A stretch of DNA of 64,000 nucleotides from Pirellulaceae bacterium (GCA_018402565.1 JAGYIQ010000004.1:496001-560000), one strand, 5' to 3'. Positions 46,702 through 56,180 are shown, counted from the first letter of the stretch. The notes: generated by a model from the letters alone, not told the origin. Numbers and translations: made by a program.

Positions 46702-47028
46702 CTAAAACACGTCCAGAATGAAGTGGTGTCCCCAGTGATACGGGCGATTGGATGGGTAGAAGTTGTGCCAACGGTTGTTGTACACCGGCACGCGCATCTC
46801 AGCCGGGTACCGGTAGTACATGCTGTCCGCGCTGCGGTAGTACTCGTTGCCCCAATAATTTTGGGGATAGTACACGTACGGGTAGTGGTAGAACTTCTGG
46901 TAGTCTCGGGCCGAGTTCTGGCCGCCCCAAGTTTGGCCAAAACCACGCTCTTGAGCTTGAACTTCCGTCGCGTCCCAGCAGAAACACAGGGCAAACGTGA
47001 CGATCCCCAATAAAAACAGTCGATTCAT
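46702..47028 (-). CDS. Small secreted Tyr/Trp/Asn-rich protein
   Basis: 108 residues from ATG 47028 with GAGGGAAG upstream. A signal peptide (LFLLGIVTFALCFCWDATEVQAQ) is followed by a compact mature part rich in aromatic residues: GFGQTWGGQNSARDYQKFYHYPYVYYPQNYWG, MRVPVYNNRWHN, YHWGHHFILDVF. It looks like a conserved small planctomycete exported protein, but I know no function. It is followed on the minus strand by the tandem hairpin element. Confidence 0.75.
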   Translation of the reverse strand: MNRLFLLGIVTFALCFCWDATEVQAQERGFGQTWGGQNSARDYQKFYHYPYVYYPQNYWGNEYYRSADSMYYRYPAEMRVPVYNNRWHNFYPSNRPYHWGHHFILDVF

Positions 47029-47336
47029 GTCGCTTCCCTCGGTGCAGCGGGACGAGCCCTAAACGCATTGATTTCACGCGGACGTTGGACGGTGCCGTCC
47101 CAACTGTCGCCACCGTGTTATTCGGCAAATTTGGGACAACTCGTGCAATGATTCAGGCGAATTCGATCATCCCTCGCGGAAGATAGGGAATCTGTAGCGA
47201 TCGCGCCAATTACACCGCCAATCTCTCGCACAAACCGAACTCGCTCGCCATCCCGCCACGCCGCTCGCGGTTCATCCCTCGCTCCCAAAACCGCGTTGCC
47301 CCTAGCGGAGCACTGGGAATTCCGCCGCGAAACGGT
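47029..47336. other. Gene-free stretch
   Basis: 308 bp, no coding frame, no clear terminator or repeat seen. It should contain the promoter of the small secreted gene on the minus strand. Confidence 0.45.
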
Positions 47337-48371
47337 TTAGATGCCGCGCCCCAGTTCCATCAGGGGCTTGAAGTAGATGTTGTAGTACAGGTAGATGATC
47401 AAGAAGCCCAAGGACACGAAGATCAGCAGCATTATGATCACCCCGCCAATCACGCTCAGTGTCTTCAAGTTCCGCTGCGTTTCGTCATCGTACCGCCGCG
47501 ACAGGTGCTCCAAACTTTCCGGGATGGTACCAGACAGCTCCCCCGTTTCGATGACTTGCAGAAAATCCACGGGGAAGGCCTGCGTCTGACGCAGGGCTTG
47601 CGTCAACGTTCGCCCCCCGCGGATGGCCAACTCGGTCGCCGCTTGGTGCCGCTCGTAATACCATTGCTGTGTGCTGCGGAGGGCCAGTTTGACGCTCTCG
47701 ATCGCACTCAGTCCGGCTTCCGAGGCCGTGGCCAAGGCCCAGGCGGCTCGTGACAGAGCCAACATTTCGATCGTCCGCCCAAGCAAGGGAATCCGCCGAG
47801 CAATATCCAGCGGCCAGGTGCCCAACCAGCCACGGGCCACCGCTTGATAGGCAAAAAACAGCCCGCCCGCCGCCGACAAGACCAACAGACAATAGGCCAC
47901 AAAGTACTGCCGCGGCGTCCAACCAAAACCGAACAGATCCAGCGGCGGTGTATTGGTAATCGATGAGACCAAACCCAGGATCAGAATCAGGGCGCCCATG
48001 ATCAGAATGGCCATCCCCAACTCAAACGCTGGCCATGCGATACTGGCGAGAAACGACTTGCGCGTCTCCAGCAGCCCTTTGTAATACAGACTCAACCGCT
48101 CGGCGGCCTGTTCCAACCGCCCACCTCGCTCGCCCGCCTCCATCAACGCCAGCACCAGCGGTGGGAAGTAGTCGCCCCGCCGCCGCAGTGCGTCGTGCAG
48201 ACTATGCCCCTGCTGCAATTCCTGCTCCACGGCCGTCCAGACCCCCAATGCCGCCCCCTGGCAGGTCTGTCGCAACTGCGTCACCGAAGTCCGCAGATCG
48301 ATACCCGTCCGGTGCAGCAACGCCAGCCGATAGAACCAGTCTTGCAGTTGCCGATAAGTGGGCTTGGCCAC
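47337..48371 (-). CDS. Type II secretion F-domain membrane protein (GspF/PilC-like)
   Basis: 344 residues from GTG 48371 with GGAGG upstream. Two T2SF domains: residues about 10-130 (LALLHRTGIDLRTSVTQL, VLALMEAGERGGRLEQAAERLSLYY) and about 210-325 (LSRAAWALATASEAGLSAIESVKLAL, VIETGELSGTIPESLEHLSRRYDDE). The membrane segments lie near 118-140, 158-178 and the C-terminus. GspF/PilC proteins form the inner-membrane platform of type II secretion or type IV pili. No secretion ATPase or pseudopilin gene is adjacent. It lies 72 bp downstream of the PDZ pseudoprotease gene on the same strand. Confidence 0.85.
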   Translation of the reverse strand: MAKPTYRQLQDWFYRLALLHRTGIDLRTSVTQLRQTCQGAALGVWTAVEQELQQGHSLHDALRRRGDYFPPLVLALMEAGERGGRLEQAAERLSLYYKGLLETRKSFLASIAWPAFELGMAILIMGALILILGLVSSITNTPPLDLFGFGWTPRQYFVAYCLLVLSAAGGLFFAYQAVARGWLGTWPLDIARRIPLLGRTIEMLALSRAAWALATASEAGLSAIESVKLALRSTQQWYYERHQAATELAIRGGRTLTQALRQTQAFPVDFLQVIETGELSGTIPESLEHLSRRYDDETQRNLKTLSVIGGVIIMLLIFVSLGFLIIYLYYNIYFKPLMELGRGI

Positions 48372-48443
48372 AGAGCCTCCATTCTTGAGAAACGTCCCGC
48401 AGTCGTGGCCTCACCCGTTCGCTGGCCGTCAATTCGCTGGCCG

Positions 48444-50306
48444 TCAATTCGCGCCGAACAACAGTTCCTTCTTTTCGCGTTCCAGGCCCTGCTTCTGCTC
48501 TTTCGTTTTTTCGATATCGCGTTCTTTGCTGCGGATCTTGGATTTGATCTGCGACTCCTGCGTCTCCGCCGCCTCCACAGACTCCTGCTTCTCAGCGATC
48601 TGCCGCTGGAGGGCTTCGATCTGCTCCTGCAAAGTCTTGATCGACTCCTTCGCCTGACCGACCGCCTTGGCCTGCTCAGCCGCCTCCCGCTCCAACACCG
48701 TCTTCTCGGTCGTCAAATTGACTTCCTCCACATTCAGTGACAACAAAACGGTCTCGTAACCCTGCAGTCGTTCGGCAAACACCACCTCCGGGCTGAACTG
48801 TCCCGTCGCCAAGCGATCGAACACGGCCCGCACCAATGAAGTGGGCAAAGCGTAAGAATTGACTCGACCCGCACGGGAAATGTTGATGCCGATCACCCGA
48901 CCATCCAAGTCCAACAACGGACCACCACATTCCTCCGGTGTCAAAACCGAATCATGCTGCAGGGCGAACGGGAAATCATCCCGCCGCTTGGAGATCTCGC
49001 CCGACATCGTGTTCTGATTGATCGCGCGTTCGTTCTCCGGGTTATCCTCCTCCCGATTCCCCAGGATCACTCGCAGCGCCAAGGTCGTCGACCCTCGCTT
49101 GACACTCAATGACACCACATCGCCCGGTCGCTTGCCGCGAAGCATCGAGGACAAGTCACTGGGCTGAGACACCGCTTCCTCGTCCACCGCCACAATCACA
49201 TCCGACGTTTTCAACCCAAACCGATCGGCCGCCGTGCCACGAATCACCTGCGTGACTTCCACGCCCACTTCGTGCGGCTGCATTTGGATCCCAATGAACC
49301 CACTGACCGATGGAATCTTCCGCGACACCACGCTGACCACCCCCAACGACTTCAACGTCCCATCAATCCCCGGCGTCAACACCCAATGACCCTCGCGGGC
49401 CTCTTCCTCCGGTTGTGACGACCAAGGGATCGGTGACAAGTTGGTCACCTGCAGACGCAACAACGCCAAGTCCGTGTCAGTATCCACACCATAAACGATC
49501 GCTGGGACCATCCGACCATTGGCCAATTTGCACCGCACCGCCCCCTTCAACATACTGGCTTTGGTCATCACAAACCCCTGCGTGTCAACCACCATCCCCA
49601 AAGCCGATGGAGTCTCACTATCATCCACGTAGACCTCGACCGTGCTGTTGGCCACCGAACGTACCTGCTCACTCAACAAGTTCTGGATGTGCTCATTAAA
49701 CCGAGTGTACTGCAGGAACCTTGACGTACGCCGGCGACGCTGGGGCGATTCCGACTCCGACTCCTCGTTCCCCTCCGCATCACCCTGGTCATCACTCGCA
49801 TCGGCCGAATCTTGCTCGCCCGCCGCTGGAGGCTGAGATTTCTGCTGGTCGCCCTCCGCTTCTTCTCGCTTCTCGTCTTGTTGGCCGTCTTGTTGGCCGT
49901 CGGCTGAGCCGTCTTGCTTCCCGTCGGCTGAGCCGTCTTGCTTCTCGTTGGCTGAGCCGTCTTGCTTCTCGTCTTGCCTCTCGTCGGCTGAGTCGTCTTG
50001 CTTCTCGTCTTGTTGGCCGTCGAGCGCGACAGACAGGCCCGCCGGCTTCGCTCCTCTCGAGCTACCAGATGGGGGATCAGCCAACCCCGTGCTGACCGGC
50101 AGAACGCGGTCGGCAGTTCGAGCCAACACGGTGTGAACCGAGCCACTCGCCAACAGCAGACTCAACACCAGACCAGCGGCGAGCAGCCGCAACCAACGGG
50201 AACTCGTCAAACCGCTGCCAGCCAGACGCCGTCCACGACCTCCGGACAAGGCTGCAGCAGAGCCACCACCCAGCGGACTTCGGTCCGATTCCGTCGACTT
50301 ACTCAT
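48444..50306 (-). CDS. Trypsin-like pseudoprotease with an intercalated PDZ domain and coiled-coil tail
   Basis: 620 residues. Membrane anchor or signal (about 38-62), then a low-complexity linker (98-190) with DGSADGKQ-type repeats from a 27-bp DNA repeat. The first protease barrel spans about 205-325: the histidine motif is TKASML (Ser251 in place of His), while Asp279 is kept in DTDLALL. A PDZ domain (about 335-418, GFIGIQMQPHEVGVEV to LALRVILG) sits before the nucleophile region, which reads EECGGPLLDLDGRVIGINI, so Cys460 replaces Ser. A coiled coil (about 532-615) ends the protein. The normal triad is lost; probably a binding or regulatory partner of the active protease encoded upstream. 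Confidence 0.82.
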   Translation of the reverse strand: MSKSTESDRSPLGGGSAAALSGGRGRRLAGSGLTSSRWLRLLAAGLVLSLLLASGSVHTVLARTADRVLPVSTGLADPPSGSSRGAKPAGLSVALDGQQDEKQDDSADERQDEKQDGSANEKQDGSADGKQDGSADGQQDGQQDEKREEAEGDQQKSQPPAAGEQDSADASDDQGDAEGNEESESESPQRRRRTSRFLQYTRFNEHIQNLLSEQVRSVANSTVEVYVDDSETPSALGMVVDTQGFVMTKASMLKGAVRCKLANGRMVPAIVYGVDTDTDLALLRLQVTNLSPIPWSSQPEEEAREGHWVLTPGIDGTLKSLGVVSVVSRKIPSVSGFIGIQMQPHEVGVEVTQVIRGTAADRFGLKTSDVIVAVDEEAVSQPSDLSSMLRGKRPGDVVSLSVKRGSTTLALRVILGNREEDNPENERAINQNTMSGEISKRRDDFPFALQHDSVLTPEECGGPLLDLDGRVIGINISRAGRVNSYALPTSLVRAVFDRLATGQFSPEVVFAERLQGYETVLLSLNVEEVNLTTEKTVLEREAAEQAKAVGQAKESIKTLQEQIEALQRQIAEKQESVEAAETQESQIKSKIRSKERDIEKTKEQKQGLEREKKELLFGAN

Positions 50307-50385
50307 GGTTGCACTTCTTTCTCTGCTAACTCCGAACCGTTTCAGTCAGCCCCTCGATGAGCGGCCCTCTGCCGTGTGATCTCAC

Positions 50386-51978
50386 CTACCTGCCTTGCAC
50401 CGTCAACTCCAATTCCATCTCCGCCCCCTCGCGAATGACAGTCAACTTGATTTTTTGGTCCACCCGCACCCCCTCCATACTGGCCCGCAACTCCTCACGG
50501 TTGGTCACGTCTTTCCCCGCCAGTTTAACGATGCGGTCGTCGACCTTCAGGCCCGCTTTGTCCGCTGGTCCGTCCGGTACCAACCGATCGATCACCACCT
50601 CCGACGTCTCACTGGCTGGCTTCAGCCGGAACCCCAAGGTCGGGGCCGGCTCCTTGGACATCTCGTCCCACTGCGAAGTGTAAATGTCCATCGAGACATG
50701 GTAGTTTTGTTGAATCCGCCGCGAAATCCGTGAGTGAATCCCCACCACTCGGCCTTCCAAGTCGAACAACGGCCCCCCAGAATCGCCACCCACCAAAGTG
50801 CAGTCGGTCTGCAAGGTCGTCCGCCCTGGCTCCGCCAACAAACGTCCAACGCGGACCACCGAATGCCGATCCGGATCGAATCCGCCCGGGTGCCCCAACG
50901 CCAACAACCACTGCCCCCGCAATAAACTTTCGCTCTCGCCAATCTCCACGTACGGCCAAGGCCCTTGGTCCACCATCCGCAACATACCAGCATCCGCGCC
51001 CGCGTCCGTCCCCAAAACGATCGCTCGATGCGTCGAGCCGTCCGGCATCACGATCTCCGCCCGCTGCCCCTTCTGTCCCACCACGTGAGCCGCCGTCAAT
51101 ATGTAACCGTCCCCACTGACAATCACGCCGCTGCCTTGCCCACCCCCCATGCGAATCCCCACCACCGCCGGTCGAAGCTTTTCCACCAAGCCGTTGACCC
51201 GCCGCTGCAACTGACGCAAGTCATTCAATGTCGGATCGACCTTACCCAGCAACACCTGCTGGAACTCCGCGTCCTCAGCGGTCTCCTCCGAACCAACCTC
51301 GGCAGTCGACCCTGACTCTCCAACAGCCGAGTCGTCCCCAGCAGCCGCCTCGTCGCCGTCCGTTCCCCCTGCCTCCGACGACTCCTGAGCTTCTCCAGCA
51401 GACTCGCCCTCGGCCGCTTGCTTTTCGCCAGACATCGGCGGCTGCACCTCGCCCGACTCCTGAACCGGAGGATCCTGAACCGGAGGATCCTGAGCCGGAG
51501 GTTCCTGAGCAGGAGGTTCCTGAGCAGGAGGATCTTGAGCCGGAGGATCTTGAGCCGGAGGATCTTGAGCGGGAGGTTCTTGAGCGGGAGGATCTTGCGC
51601 CGGAGGTTCTTGAGCCGGAGGTTCCTGGGCAGGAGGTTCTTGCAGACTGGCGGACTTGTGCGTCACGACCGGTAACTGCAAACCGGCCGCCTCGGAGTCG
51701 TTGCCCCAAACAGACGCTGCCGTGGCAGCAACACCCGTGGCATCAGTACTGGCCGCCGCCGAGCCCACCAATGGAGCACACGTCAACCCAACGAGGAACG
51801 CGAGCAGGAACTGAAGGCGAAAACCTCGAGCCTTACGGTGGGGGACTTCCGCCCCTGCACAGCCCGTGCGGCCCGCTGTTGTTGTTCGCGCCCACGCCAC
51901 CGTGCGACTGGCTAACCCGATCTTCGCTGTCGTCCGCATGCCAAGTGATCCATCGTTATTACTAGGAAAGGCCCCCAC
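50386..51978 (-). CDS. DegP/HtrA-like serine protease with PPAQ repeats and one PDZ domain
   Basis: 530 residues. N-terminal hydrophobic segment about 54-78 (FRLQFLLAFLVGLTCAPLVGSAAA), then an (E/D)PPAQ repeat from 113 to 173 coded by a 15-bp DNA repeat, then an acidic linker. Protease domain 265-430 with the full triad: TAAHV (His298), Asp329 in GADAGML, and VGGDSGGPL (Ser400). One PDZ domain, 448-525 (LGFRLKPASETSEVVIDRLVPDGPADKAGLKVDD). HtrA proteases act in the periplasm on misfolded proteins. The start is uncertain; Met14 is an alternative. The pseudoprotease gene follows 79 bp downstream on the same strand. Confidence 0.88.
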   Translation of the reverse strand: MGAFPSNNDGSLGMRTTAKIGLASRTVAWARTTTAGRTGCAGAEVPHRKARGFRLQFLLAFLVGLTCAPLVGSAAASTDATGVAATAASVWGNDSEAAGLQLPVVTHKSASLQEPPAQEPPAQEPPAQDPPAQEPPAQDPPAQDPPAQDPPAQEPPAQEPPAQDPPVQDPPVQESGEVQPPMSGEKQAAEGESAGEAQESSEAGGTDGDEAAAGDDSAVGESGSTAEVGSEETAEDAEFQQVLLGKVDPTLNDLRQLQRRVNGLVEKLRPAVVGIRMGGGQGSGVIVSGDGYILTAAHVVGQKGQRAEIVMPDGSTHRAIVLGTDAGADAGMLRMVDQGPWPYVEIGESESLLRGQWLLALGHPGGFDPDRHSVVRVGRLLAEPGRTTLQTDCTLVGGDSGGPLFDLEGRVVGIHSRISRRIQQNYHVSMDIYTSQWDEMSKEPAPTLGFRLKPASETSEVVIDRLVPDGPADKAGLKVDDRIVKLAGKDVTNREELRASMEGVRVDQKIKLTVIREGAEMELELTVQGR

Positions 51979-52172
51979 TGCATCGATCGCTCGAATACTC
52001 TATTTTACTGTCACACCGCCCAACTGGCTCGCGAATTCTTCATGGAATCCACCAGACCAAGATCGGCAGAGCCCCGATTGATTGAACCCCAACCACGGCC
52101 TTTTGGACCAACCGTTATTCTGGCGGCCCCCCCAACGGGGGTCAATTGTAGGAATCTTAACGATCGTAAGCC

Positions 52173-52808
52173 ATGACCATTGCCGCCCAACACGTTCGAG
52201 CTGCGATCAACCACCTGCGAGGCCTCGATCCGCGGTGGCGGGACGTCATCCGCCAAGTCGGACCGTTTGCCGTGCGTTTGGAGCGTGACCCGACCGCCTG
52301 GTTGATCCAACACCTGCACGCCGACTCTCTGTTGGACATTCTCTCCAACCCCACGCTGCCGACTGACGCCCAACCGAGTCTGACGGACCAGCAGCGTCAC
52401 TTCGCGGCCGAATTGCGGTCGCTGCAGCAGCATGGCCGGCTGGACTTGTCGCCGTCACTCCCCCCAGCCGCTTGGGCCGATCGCACCGCACCGCTCGCCG
52501 AATTACTGGACCAGCACCACTCCCCGCTGCTGCCCCACTTCCTGTTTTTTTGCTGGGGCCAGTTGGACCACTGGCCAGCAGAAGACCGGGCGTTGAGACG
52601 CTGCCTCGACCAGCTCTGGCCAGCCGCCGAGTCGCCGCTTCCACGCGTCGCCGACGACTCCATGTGCGCGGCGAGTGCCCCGTCAGACAATCGCAATTGG
52701 CCAGTCGACACTTGGGCACCGTTCCGCTCGGTGGCCGCCTGGTACCTAGCCCGCTGGAGTATGGACCACGCGCGAACAACGCCCCACGCCAAACCCCGCA
52801 GCGAGTGA
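52173..52808 (+). CDS. Divergent AlkA/HhH-GPD-like protein
   Basis: 211 residues. The N-terminus AAINHLRGLDPRWRDVIRQVGPFAVRLERDPTAWLIQHLHADSL follows the start of AlkA-like 3-methyladenine glycosylases. Near the end, GQLDHWPAEDRALRRCLDQLW resembles the segment after the helix-hairpin-helix that carries the catalytic Asp, and WAPFRSVAAWYLARW resembles the AlkA C-terminal helix. The hairpin itself (KGIGPWTA type) is not recognisable and the protein is shorter than usual. It may be a reduced or inactive glycosylase. Divergent from the protease gene. Confidence 0.55.
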   Translation: MTIAAQHVRAAINHLRGLDPRWRDVIRQVGPFAVRLERDPTAWLIQHLHADSLLDILSNPTLPTDAQPSLTDQQRHFAAELRSLQQHGRLDLSPSLPPAAWADRTAPLAELLDQHHSPLLPHFLFFCWGQLDHWPAEDRALRRCLDQLWPAAESPLPRVADDSMCAASAPSDNRNWPVDTWAPFRSVAAWYLARWSMDHARTTPHAKPRSE

Positions 52809-53031
52809 GCAGCCCGCCACGGGTCAGCTCTCAATCCACTCGCCCGGCCACGCCCCCCGCCTTTAACTGGTCCCAGCGGCCCGACAGCCGCGGCCCGGTT
52901 TTCTCTGCGACCTTCCGCCCTCTGCGGTTGCTGGTTTTGCCAGGCAAGTCGGAGGCTGCACACCTTCCCCGAGCGGTCCCATCGCAGTACTTTGGGTCCC
53001 TGGTCCATTCCGCCACCAGGGATTCTCTCGC

Positions 53032-54131
53032 ATGAATACGCAAGCTTGGGTCAAACACGCCATCCGCGAAATCAACGCCGACTTTCAACGCAGCGCCGAA
53101 ACGCACATGGTCCGCGTGCCATTGCCAATGCTGTCGCAGATCTGTTTGTACTTCAAAGACGAGTCGACTCACCCCAGTGGCAGTCTCAAACACCGCCTCG
53201 CTCGTTCGCTCTTTCTCTACGGGCTCTGCAACGGCTGGATCGGCCCTGAGTCCACCATCGTGGAGGCCTCCAGCGGCTCGACGGCCGTCAGCGAAGCCTA
53301 CTTTGCCCGCCTGCTGGGCCTGCCATTTGTGGCCGTCATGCCCCAGTCCACCTCGCGAGAGAAGATCAAGTTGATCGAGTTCTACGGCGGGAAGTGCCAC
53401 TTCGTCAGCGACGCCAGCCAGATTCGAGCGGCCAGCCAGGAGTTGGCTCAACAAAACCGCGGGCATTTTATGGACCAATTCACCTACGCCGAACGAGCGA
53501 CCGACTGGCGCGGCAACAACAACATCGCCGAAAGCCTGTTCCGACAACTGGAACTGGAACCCCACTGCCACCCGGCCTGGGTGGTCGTGGGCGCGGGCAC
53601 CGGCGGCACCTCCGCCACTCTGGGGCGGTACATCCGCTACTACGGCCGCGACACTCAACTCTGCGTCGTCGATCCGGACCACTCGGTATTCTTCGACTTC
53701 TACCGCACCGGCCAGCCCCCGCACAGCCTCGGCAACGGCTCGCGGATCGAAGGCATCGGCCGGCCGTCGTCGAGCCGTCGTTCCTGCCCCAAGTCGTCGA
53801 CGCCATGCTGCAAGTCCCGGATACCTGGAGCGTCGCCGGCATGCTGTTCCTCGAACAATGGCTGGGGCGACGCGTCGGGCCGTCCACTGGCACCAACTTT
53901 ATCGGGGCCCTGCAGATGATCCACCGCATGCAGACGCGCGGCGAAACCGGTTCTGTCGTAACTTTGATCTGCGACGCAGGTGACCGCTACTGCCCGACGT
54001 TCTACAATGAGACGTGGCGGCGTGACCAACGGCTGGAAGCTGCCCCTGAATTGGCACAAATTGGGGATTTTTTCCAGACAGGGCGGTGGCAAATCGAACC
54101 CGCCTTGGCCCTGGCCGAGAAACATGGCTGA
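53032..54131 (+). pseudogene. Cds1-like PLP-dependent cysteine synthase-family protein, apparent frameshift
   Basis: The first 244 codons match PLP-dependent cysteine synthase-family proteins such as mycobacterial Cds1 (Rv3684): [35 protein letters not shown] (PLP Lys53), [62 protein letters not shown] and [10 protein letters not shown]. Near 53763 the frame changes by -1; the rest ([48 protein letters not shown]) continues to 54131. One base seems missing in the GC-rich CGGCCGTCGTCGAGCC. Read through, the length (about 366) is normal. A sequencing error or a recent mutation fits best. It is followed by the rhodanese gene with overlap. Confidence 0.8.
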
Positions 54132-55440
54132 ACGACCCACCCATCGCTGTTCCCCCAGCGCCGCTGGCCGCGTCCGCTGGGGCTTCTTCCGACCGCCGCC
54201 GCGGGGCACCCGAGTCCGCTGGGCGGGTCTTTTCGCCAGTCTCACAGCGGTTGGAATCCTCGTCACCGCGTTGGTGATTTGGCTCGGTCGCACCCCCCCG
54301 CCGCCTCCGCCAGGCGATTTCCCGGCCGCGGGCCTGCCGAACGCCCCCGGCCTCGTCTCGGTCTACTGGCTCCAGCAACTGCTGCAACACGCCGCCCAAC
54401 CGGCGAGCCAGCCTCGTCCGGCCACCTACGCACAACCCGAGTTTGTCGTGGTGGAAGCCAGTTGGGCGACCTTGGCGGACGCCACCGATTACCGCCGCGG
54501 CCACGTGCCCGGCGCCATCCATGTCAACACCGATGCCTTCGAGACGGGCTCCCCAACATGGCGACTCAAATCGCTGCCGGAACTGCAACAAGTGATCGGC
54601 GACCTGGGCATTCCCCCCCAAGCAACGGTCATTGTCTACAGCGAGCAACTCATCGCGGCCGCCCGCATCTGGTGGATCCTCAGCTACGCGGGCGTCCAAG
54701 ATGTCCGACTGCTGGACGGCGACATGCGAACCTGGCGAGCCGCTGGACTGCCGATCGAGACGACCATCCAGTACCGTCCGCCCGTCGAATTCGTGGCACC
54801 AGGACGCACCGAGTGGCTGATTGAAACCGCCGAACTGCGACAACGTCTGTTGCCCAGCAACTCGCCCCCGTCCCCAGCCTCTCCCAACCCGGCACCCACG
54901 TCAAACTTCCAAACCACTCCCGCCGCGGGGCAGGGCAGGGCGACACAGCCGTCAGAGACGCAGCAACTCTGGGATGTTCGCAGTTGGGCCGAGTACACCG
55001 GAGCTCGCAGCGGCTACAGCTACTTGGACGCCCGCGGTCGTATTCCCACCGCCACCTGGCTGGGCGATGCCGACGACAGCAGCGGAGTGTACAAGCGGAG
55101 CGACGGGCGACTGCAAGCTCCGGCCCAGGTCTATGCCGCCTGGCAAGCCCAAGCCGGTTGGTCGCCGACCGAGCAAGCCGATCACGCCGCGCCCGTCGTG
55201 TTTTACTGTGGCGGCGGGTGGCGTTCCAGTGTCGCGTTTTTCTACGCTTGGTTGGCCGGGATACCCAACCTCCGCAATTACTCGGATGGCTGGGGGGGCT
55301 GGAGCACCCACTACCAACCCGACCCCCAAGCCTACGGCAGCACCCCCGGCTACCGCCAAGTCCCCACCGGCAACCCGGTCGCTACGGGGCTGCCCGACGA
55401 CAATGAAAATGCGGTCATCGTGCCTGAGAGAACACCATGA
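54124..55440 (+). CDS. Membrane-anchored two-domain rhodanese (thiosulfate sulfurtransferase)
   Basis: 438 residues from ATG 54124, overlapping the end of the PLP enzyme gene by 8 bp. One membrane helix (WAGLFASLTAVGILVTALVIWL) precedes two rhodanese domains. The first (about 110-220: YRRGHVPGAIHVN, ATVIVYSEQLIAAARIWWIL) has Ser where the active Cys would be. The second (about 280-410) carries the active loop VVFYCGGGWRSSVAFFY with Cys. This inactive/active order is normal for the family. It moves sulfane sulfur; being encoded next to a Cds1-like enzyme suggests sulfide or cysteine handling. Confidence 0.87.
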   Translation: MAERPTHRCSPSAAGRVRWGFFRPPPRGTRVRWAGLFASLTAVGILVTALVIWLGRTPPPPPPGDFPAAGLPNAPGLVSVYWLQQLLQHAAQPASQPRPATYAQPEFVVVEASWATLADATDYRRGHVPGAIHVNTDAFETGSPTWRLKSLPELQQVIGDLGIPPQATVIVYSEQLIAAARIWWILSYAGVQDVRLLDGDMRTWRAAGLPIETTIQYRPPVEFVAPGRTEWLIETAELRQRLLPSNSPPSPASPNPAPTSNFQTTPAAGQGRATQPSETQQLWDVRSWAEYTGARSGYSYLDARGRIPTATWLGDADDSSGVYKRSDGRLQAPAQVYAAWQAQAGWSPTEQADHAAPVVFYCGGGWRSSVAFFYAWLAGIPNLRNYSDGWGGWSTHYQPDPQAYGSTPGYRQVPTGNPVATGLPDDNENAVIVPERTP

Positions 55441-55841
55441 AGACAACTCACGTCCGGTCAGACAATACCATCGATACCAGGCCCAAGGTGGATCACACCT
55501 TCCGCATCTTTGTAATATCCACCGCGGCACTGGTCGTTATGTTGCTCGTATTTCTCTTATTTCCGATTTACAAGCTGACCGATGGCACCCGAGTCCATCG
55601 ACCCGTTTGGGCACCACCCACCTTGCGAAACATCGATCGAGAATTGCTCGAATCGCTCGAACCCGCCCAGCGTGTGGCCATCGAAGCGACGGTCCAGCCA
55701 ACCGCCGCCAAACCCGACTGGATGGCAGCTGAAAAAACGAGCATCCGCCGCCGACGGATTCCCACCAACCCACTGTTCTGGGTCCTGATCGGCTCCGGCG
55801 TCGCCTGGTTCTTCCTCCAAAAACGACTCGGCGTCTTCTAA
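55437..55841 (+). CDS. Two-helix hypothetical membrane protein
   Basis: 134 residues. Its ATG overlaps the rhodanese stop (ATGA). Membrane segments at about 23-45 (FRIFVISTAALVVMLLVFLLFPIY) and 112-128 (LFWVLIGSGVAWFFL) flank a soluble loop of about 65 residues. No motif recognised. As the third gene of the PLP enzyme-rhodanese operon it may support the rhodanese in the membrane. Confidence 0.72.
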   Translation: MKTTHVRSDNTIDTRPKVDHTFRIFVISTAALVVMLLVFLLFPIYKLTDGTRVHRPVWAPPTLRNIDRELLESLEPAQRVAIEATVQPTAAKPDWMAAEKTSIRRRRIPTNPLFWVLIGSGVAWFFLQKRLGVF

Positions 55842-55858
55842 CCGCTGCTGGACTCCCC

Positions 55859-56090
55859 CAAGGACCGGTTGATTTTTTCGTAGCGGAATGCGTCAAGCAT
55901 TTCGATTGAGGCGAGGAGGCAGTGTTTTTATCCGACTTCCTTGAATCCGACGGCAATTTCGCGTGTAAGTCTGGAAAAATCAACAAGCCCTCAAGCATTT
56001 CGATTAACGAGGAAACGCAGTGTTTTTACCCGATATCCTTGAATCGGGCAGCAAATTCGCGAGCAAGTCTGGAAGAATCAACAAGCCCTA
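55859..56090. repeat. Family A element (locus 5)
   Basis: Two units, from CGGTTGATTTTTTCGTAGCGG to TGGAAGAATCAACAAGCCC. Each holds CCTTGAATC and a GCAAGTCTGG-type segment before the end. It fills most of the gap between the three-gene operon and the sialidase-like gene. Confidence 0.83.
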
Positions 56091-56180
56091 AATAATCTCC
56101 GAGTGGCATCTCACAACCATTCACGCACCAATCCGCGGATTCGCTTGCACCGGTGAAAAATCCTAGTGTTGCAAATACGT

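Noticed and set aside
52831..53724. 297-codon frame on the minus strand
   Set aside because: It is the antisense shadow of the Cds1-like gene, which has clear PLP motifs.
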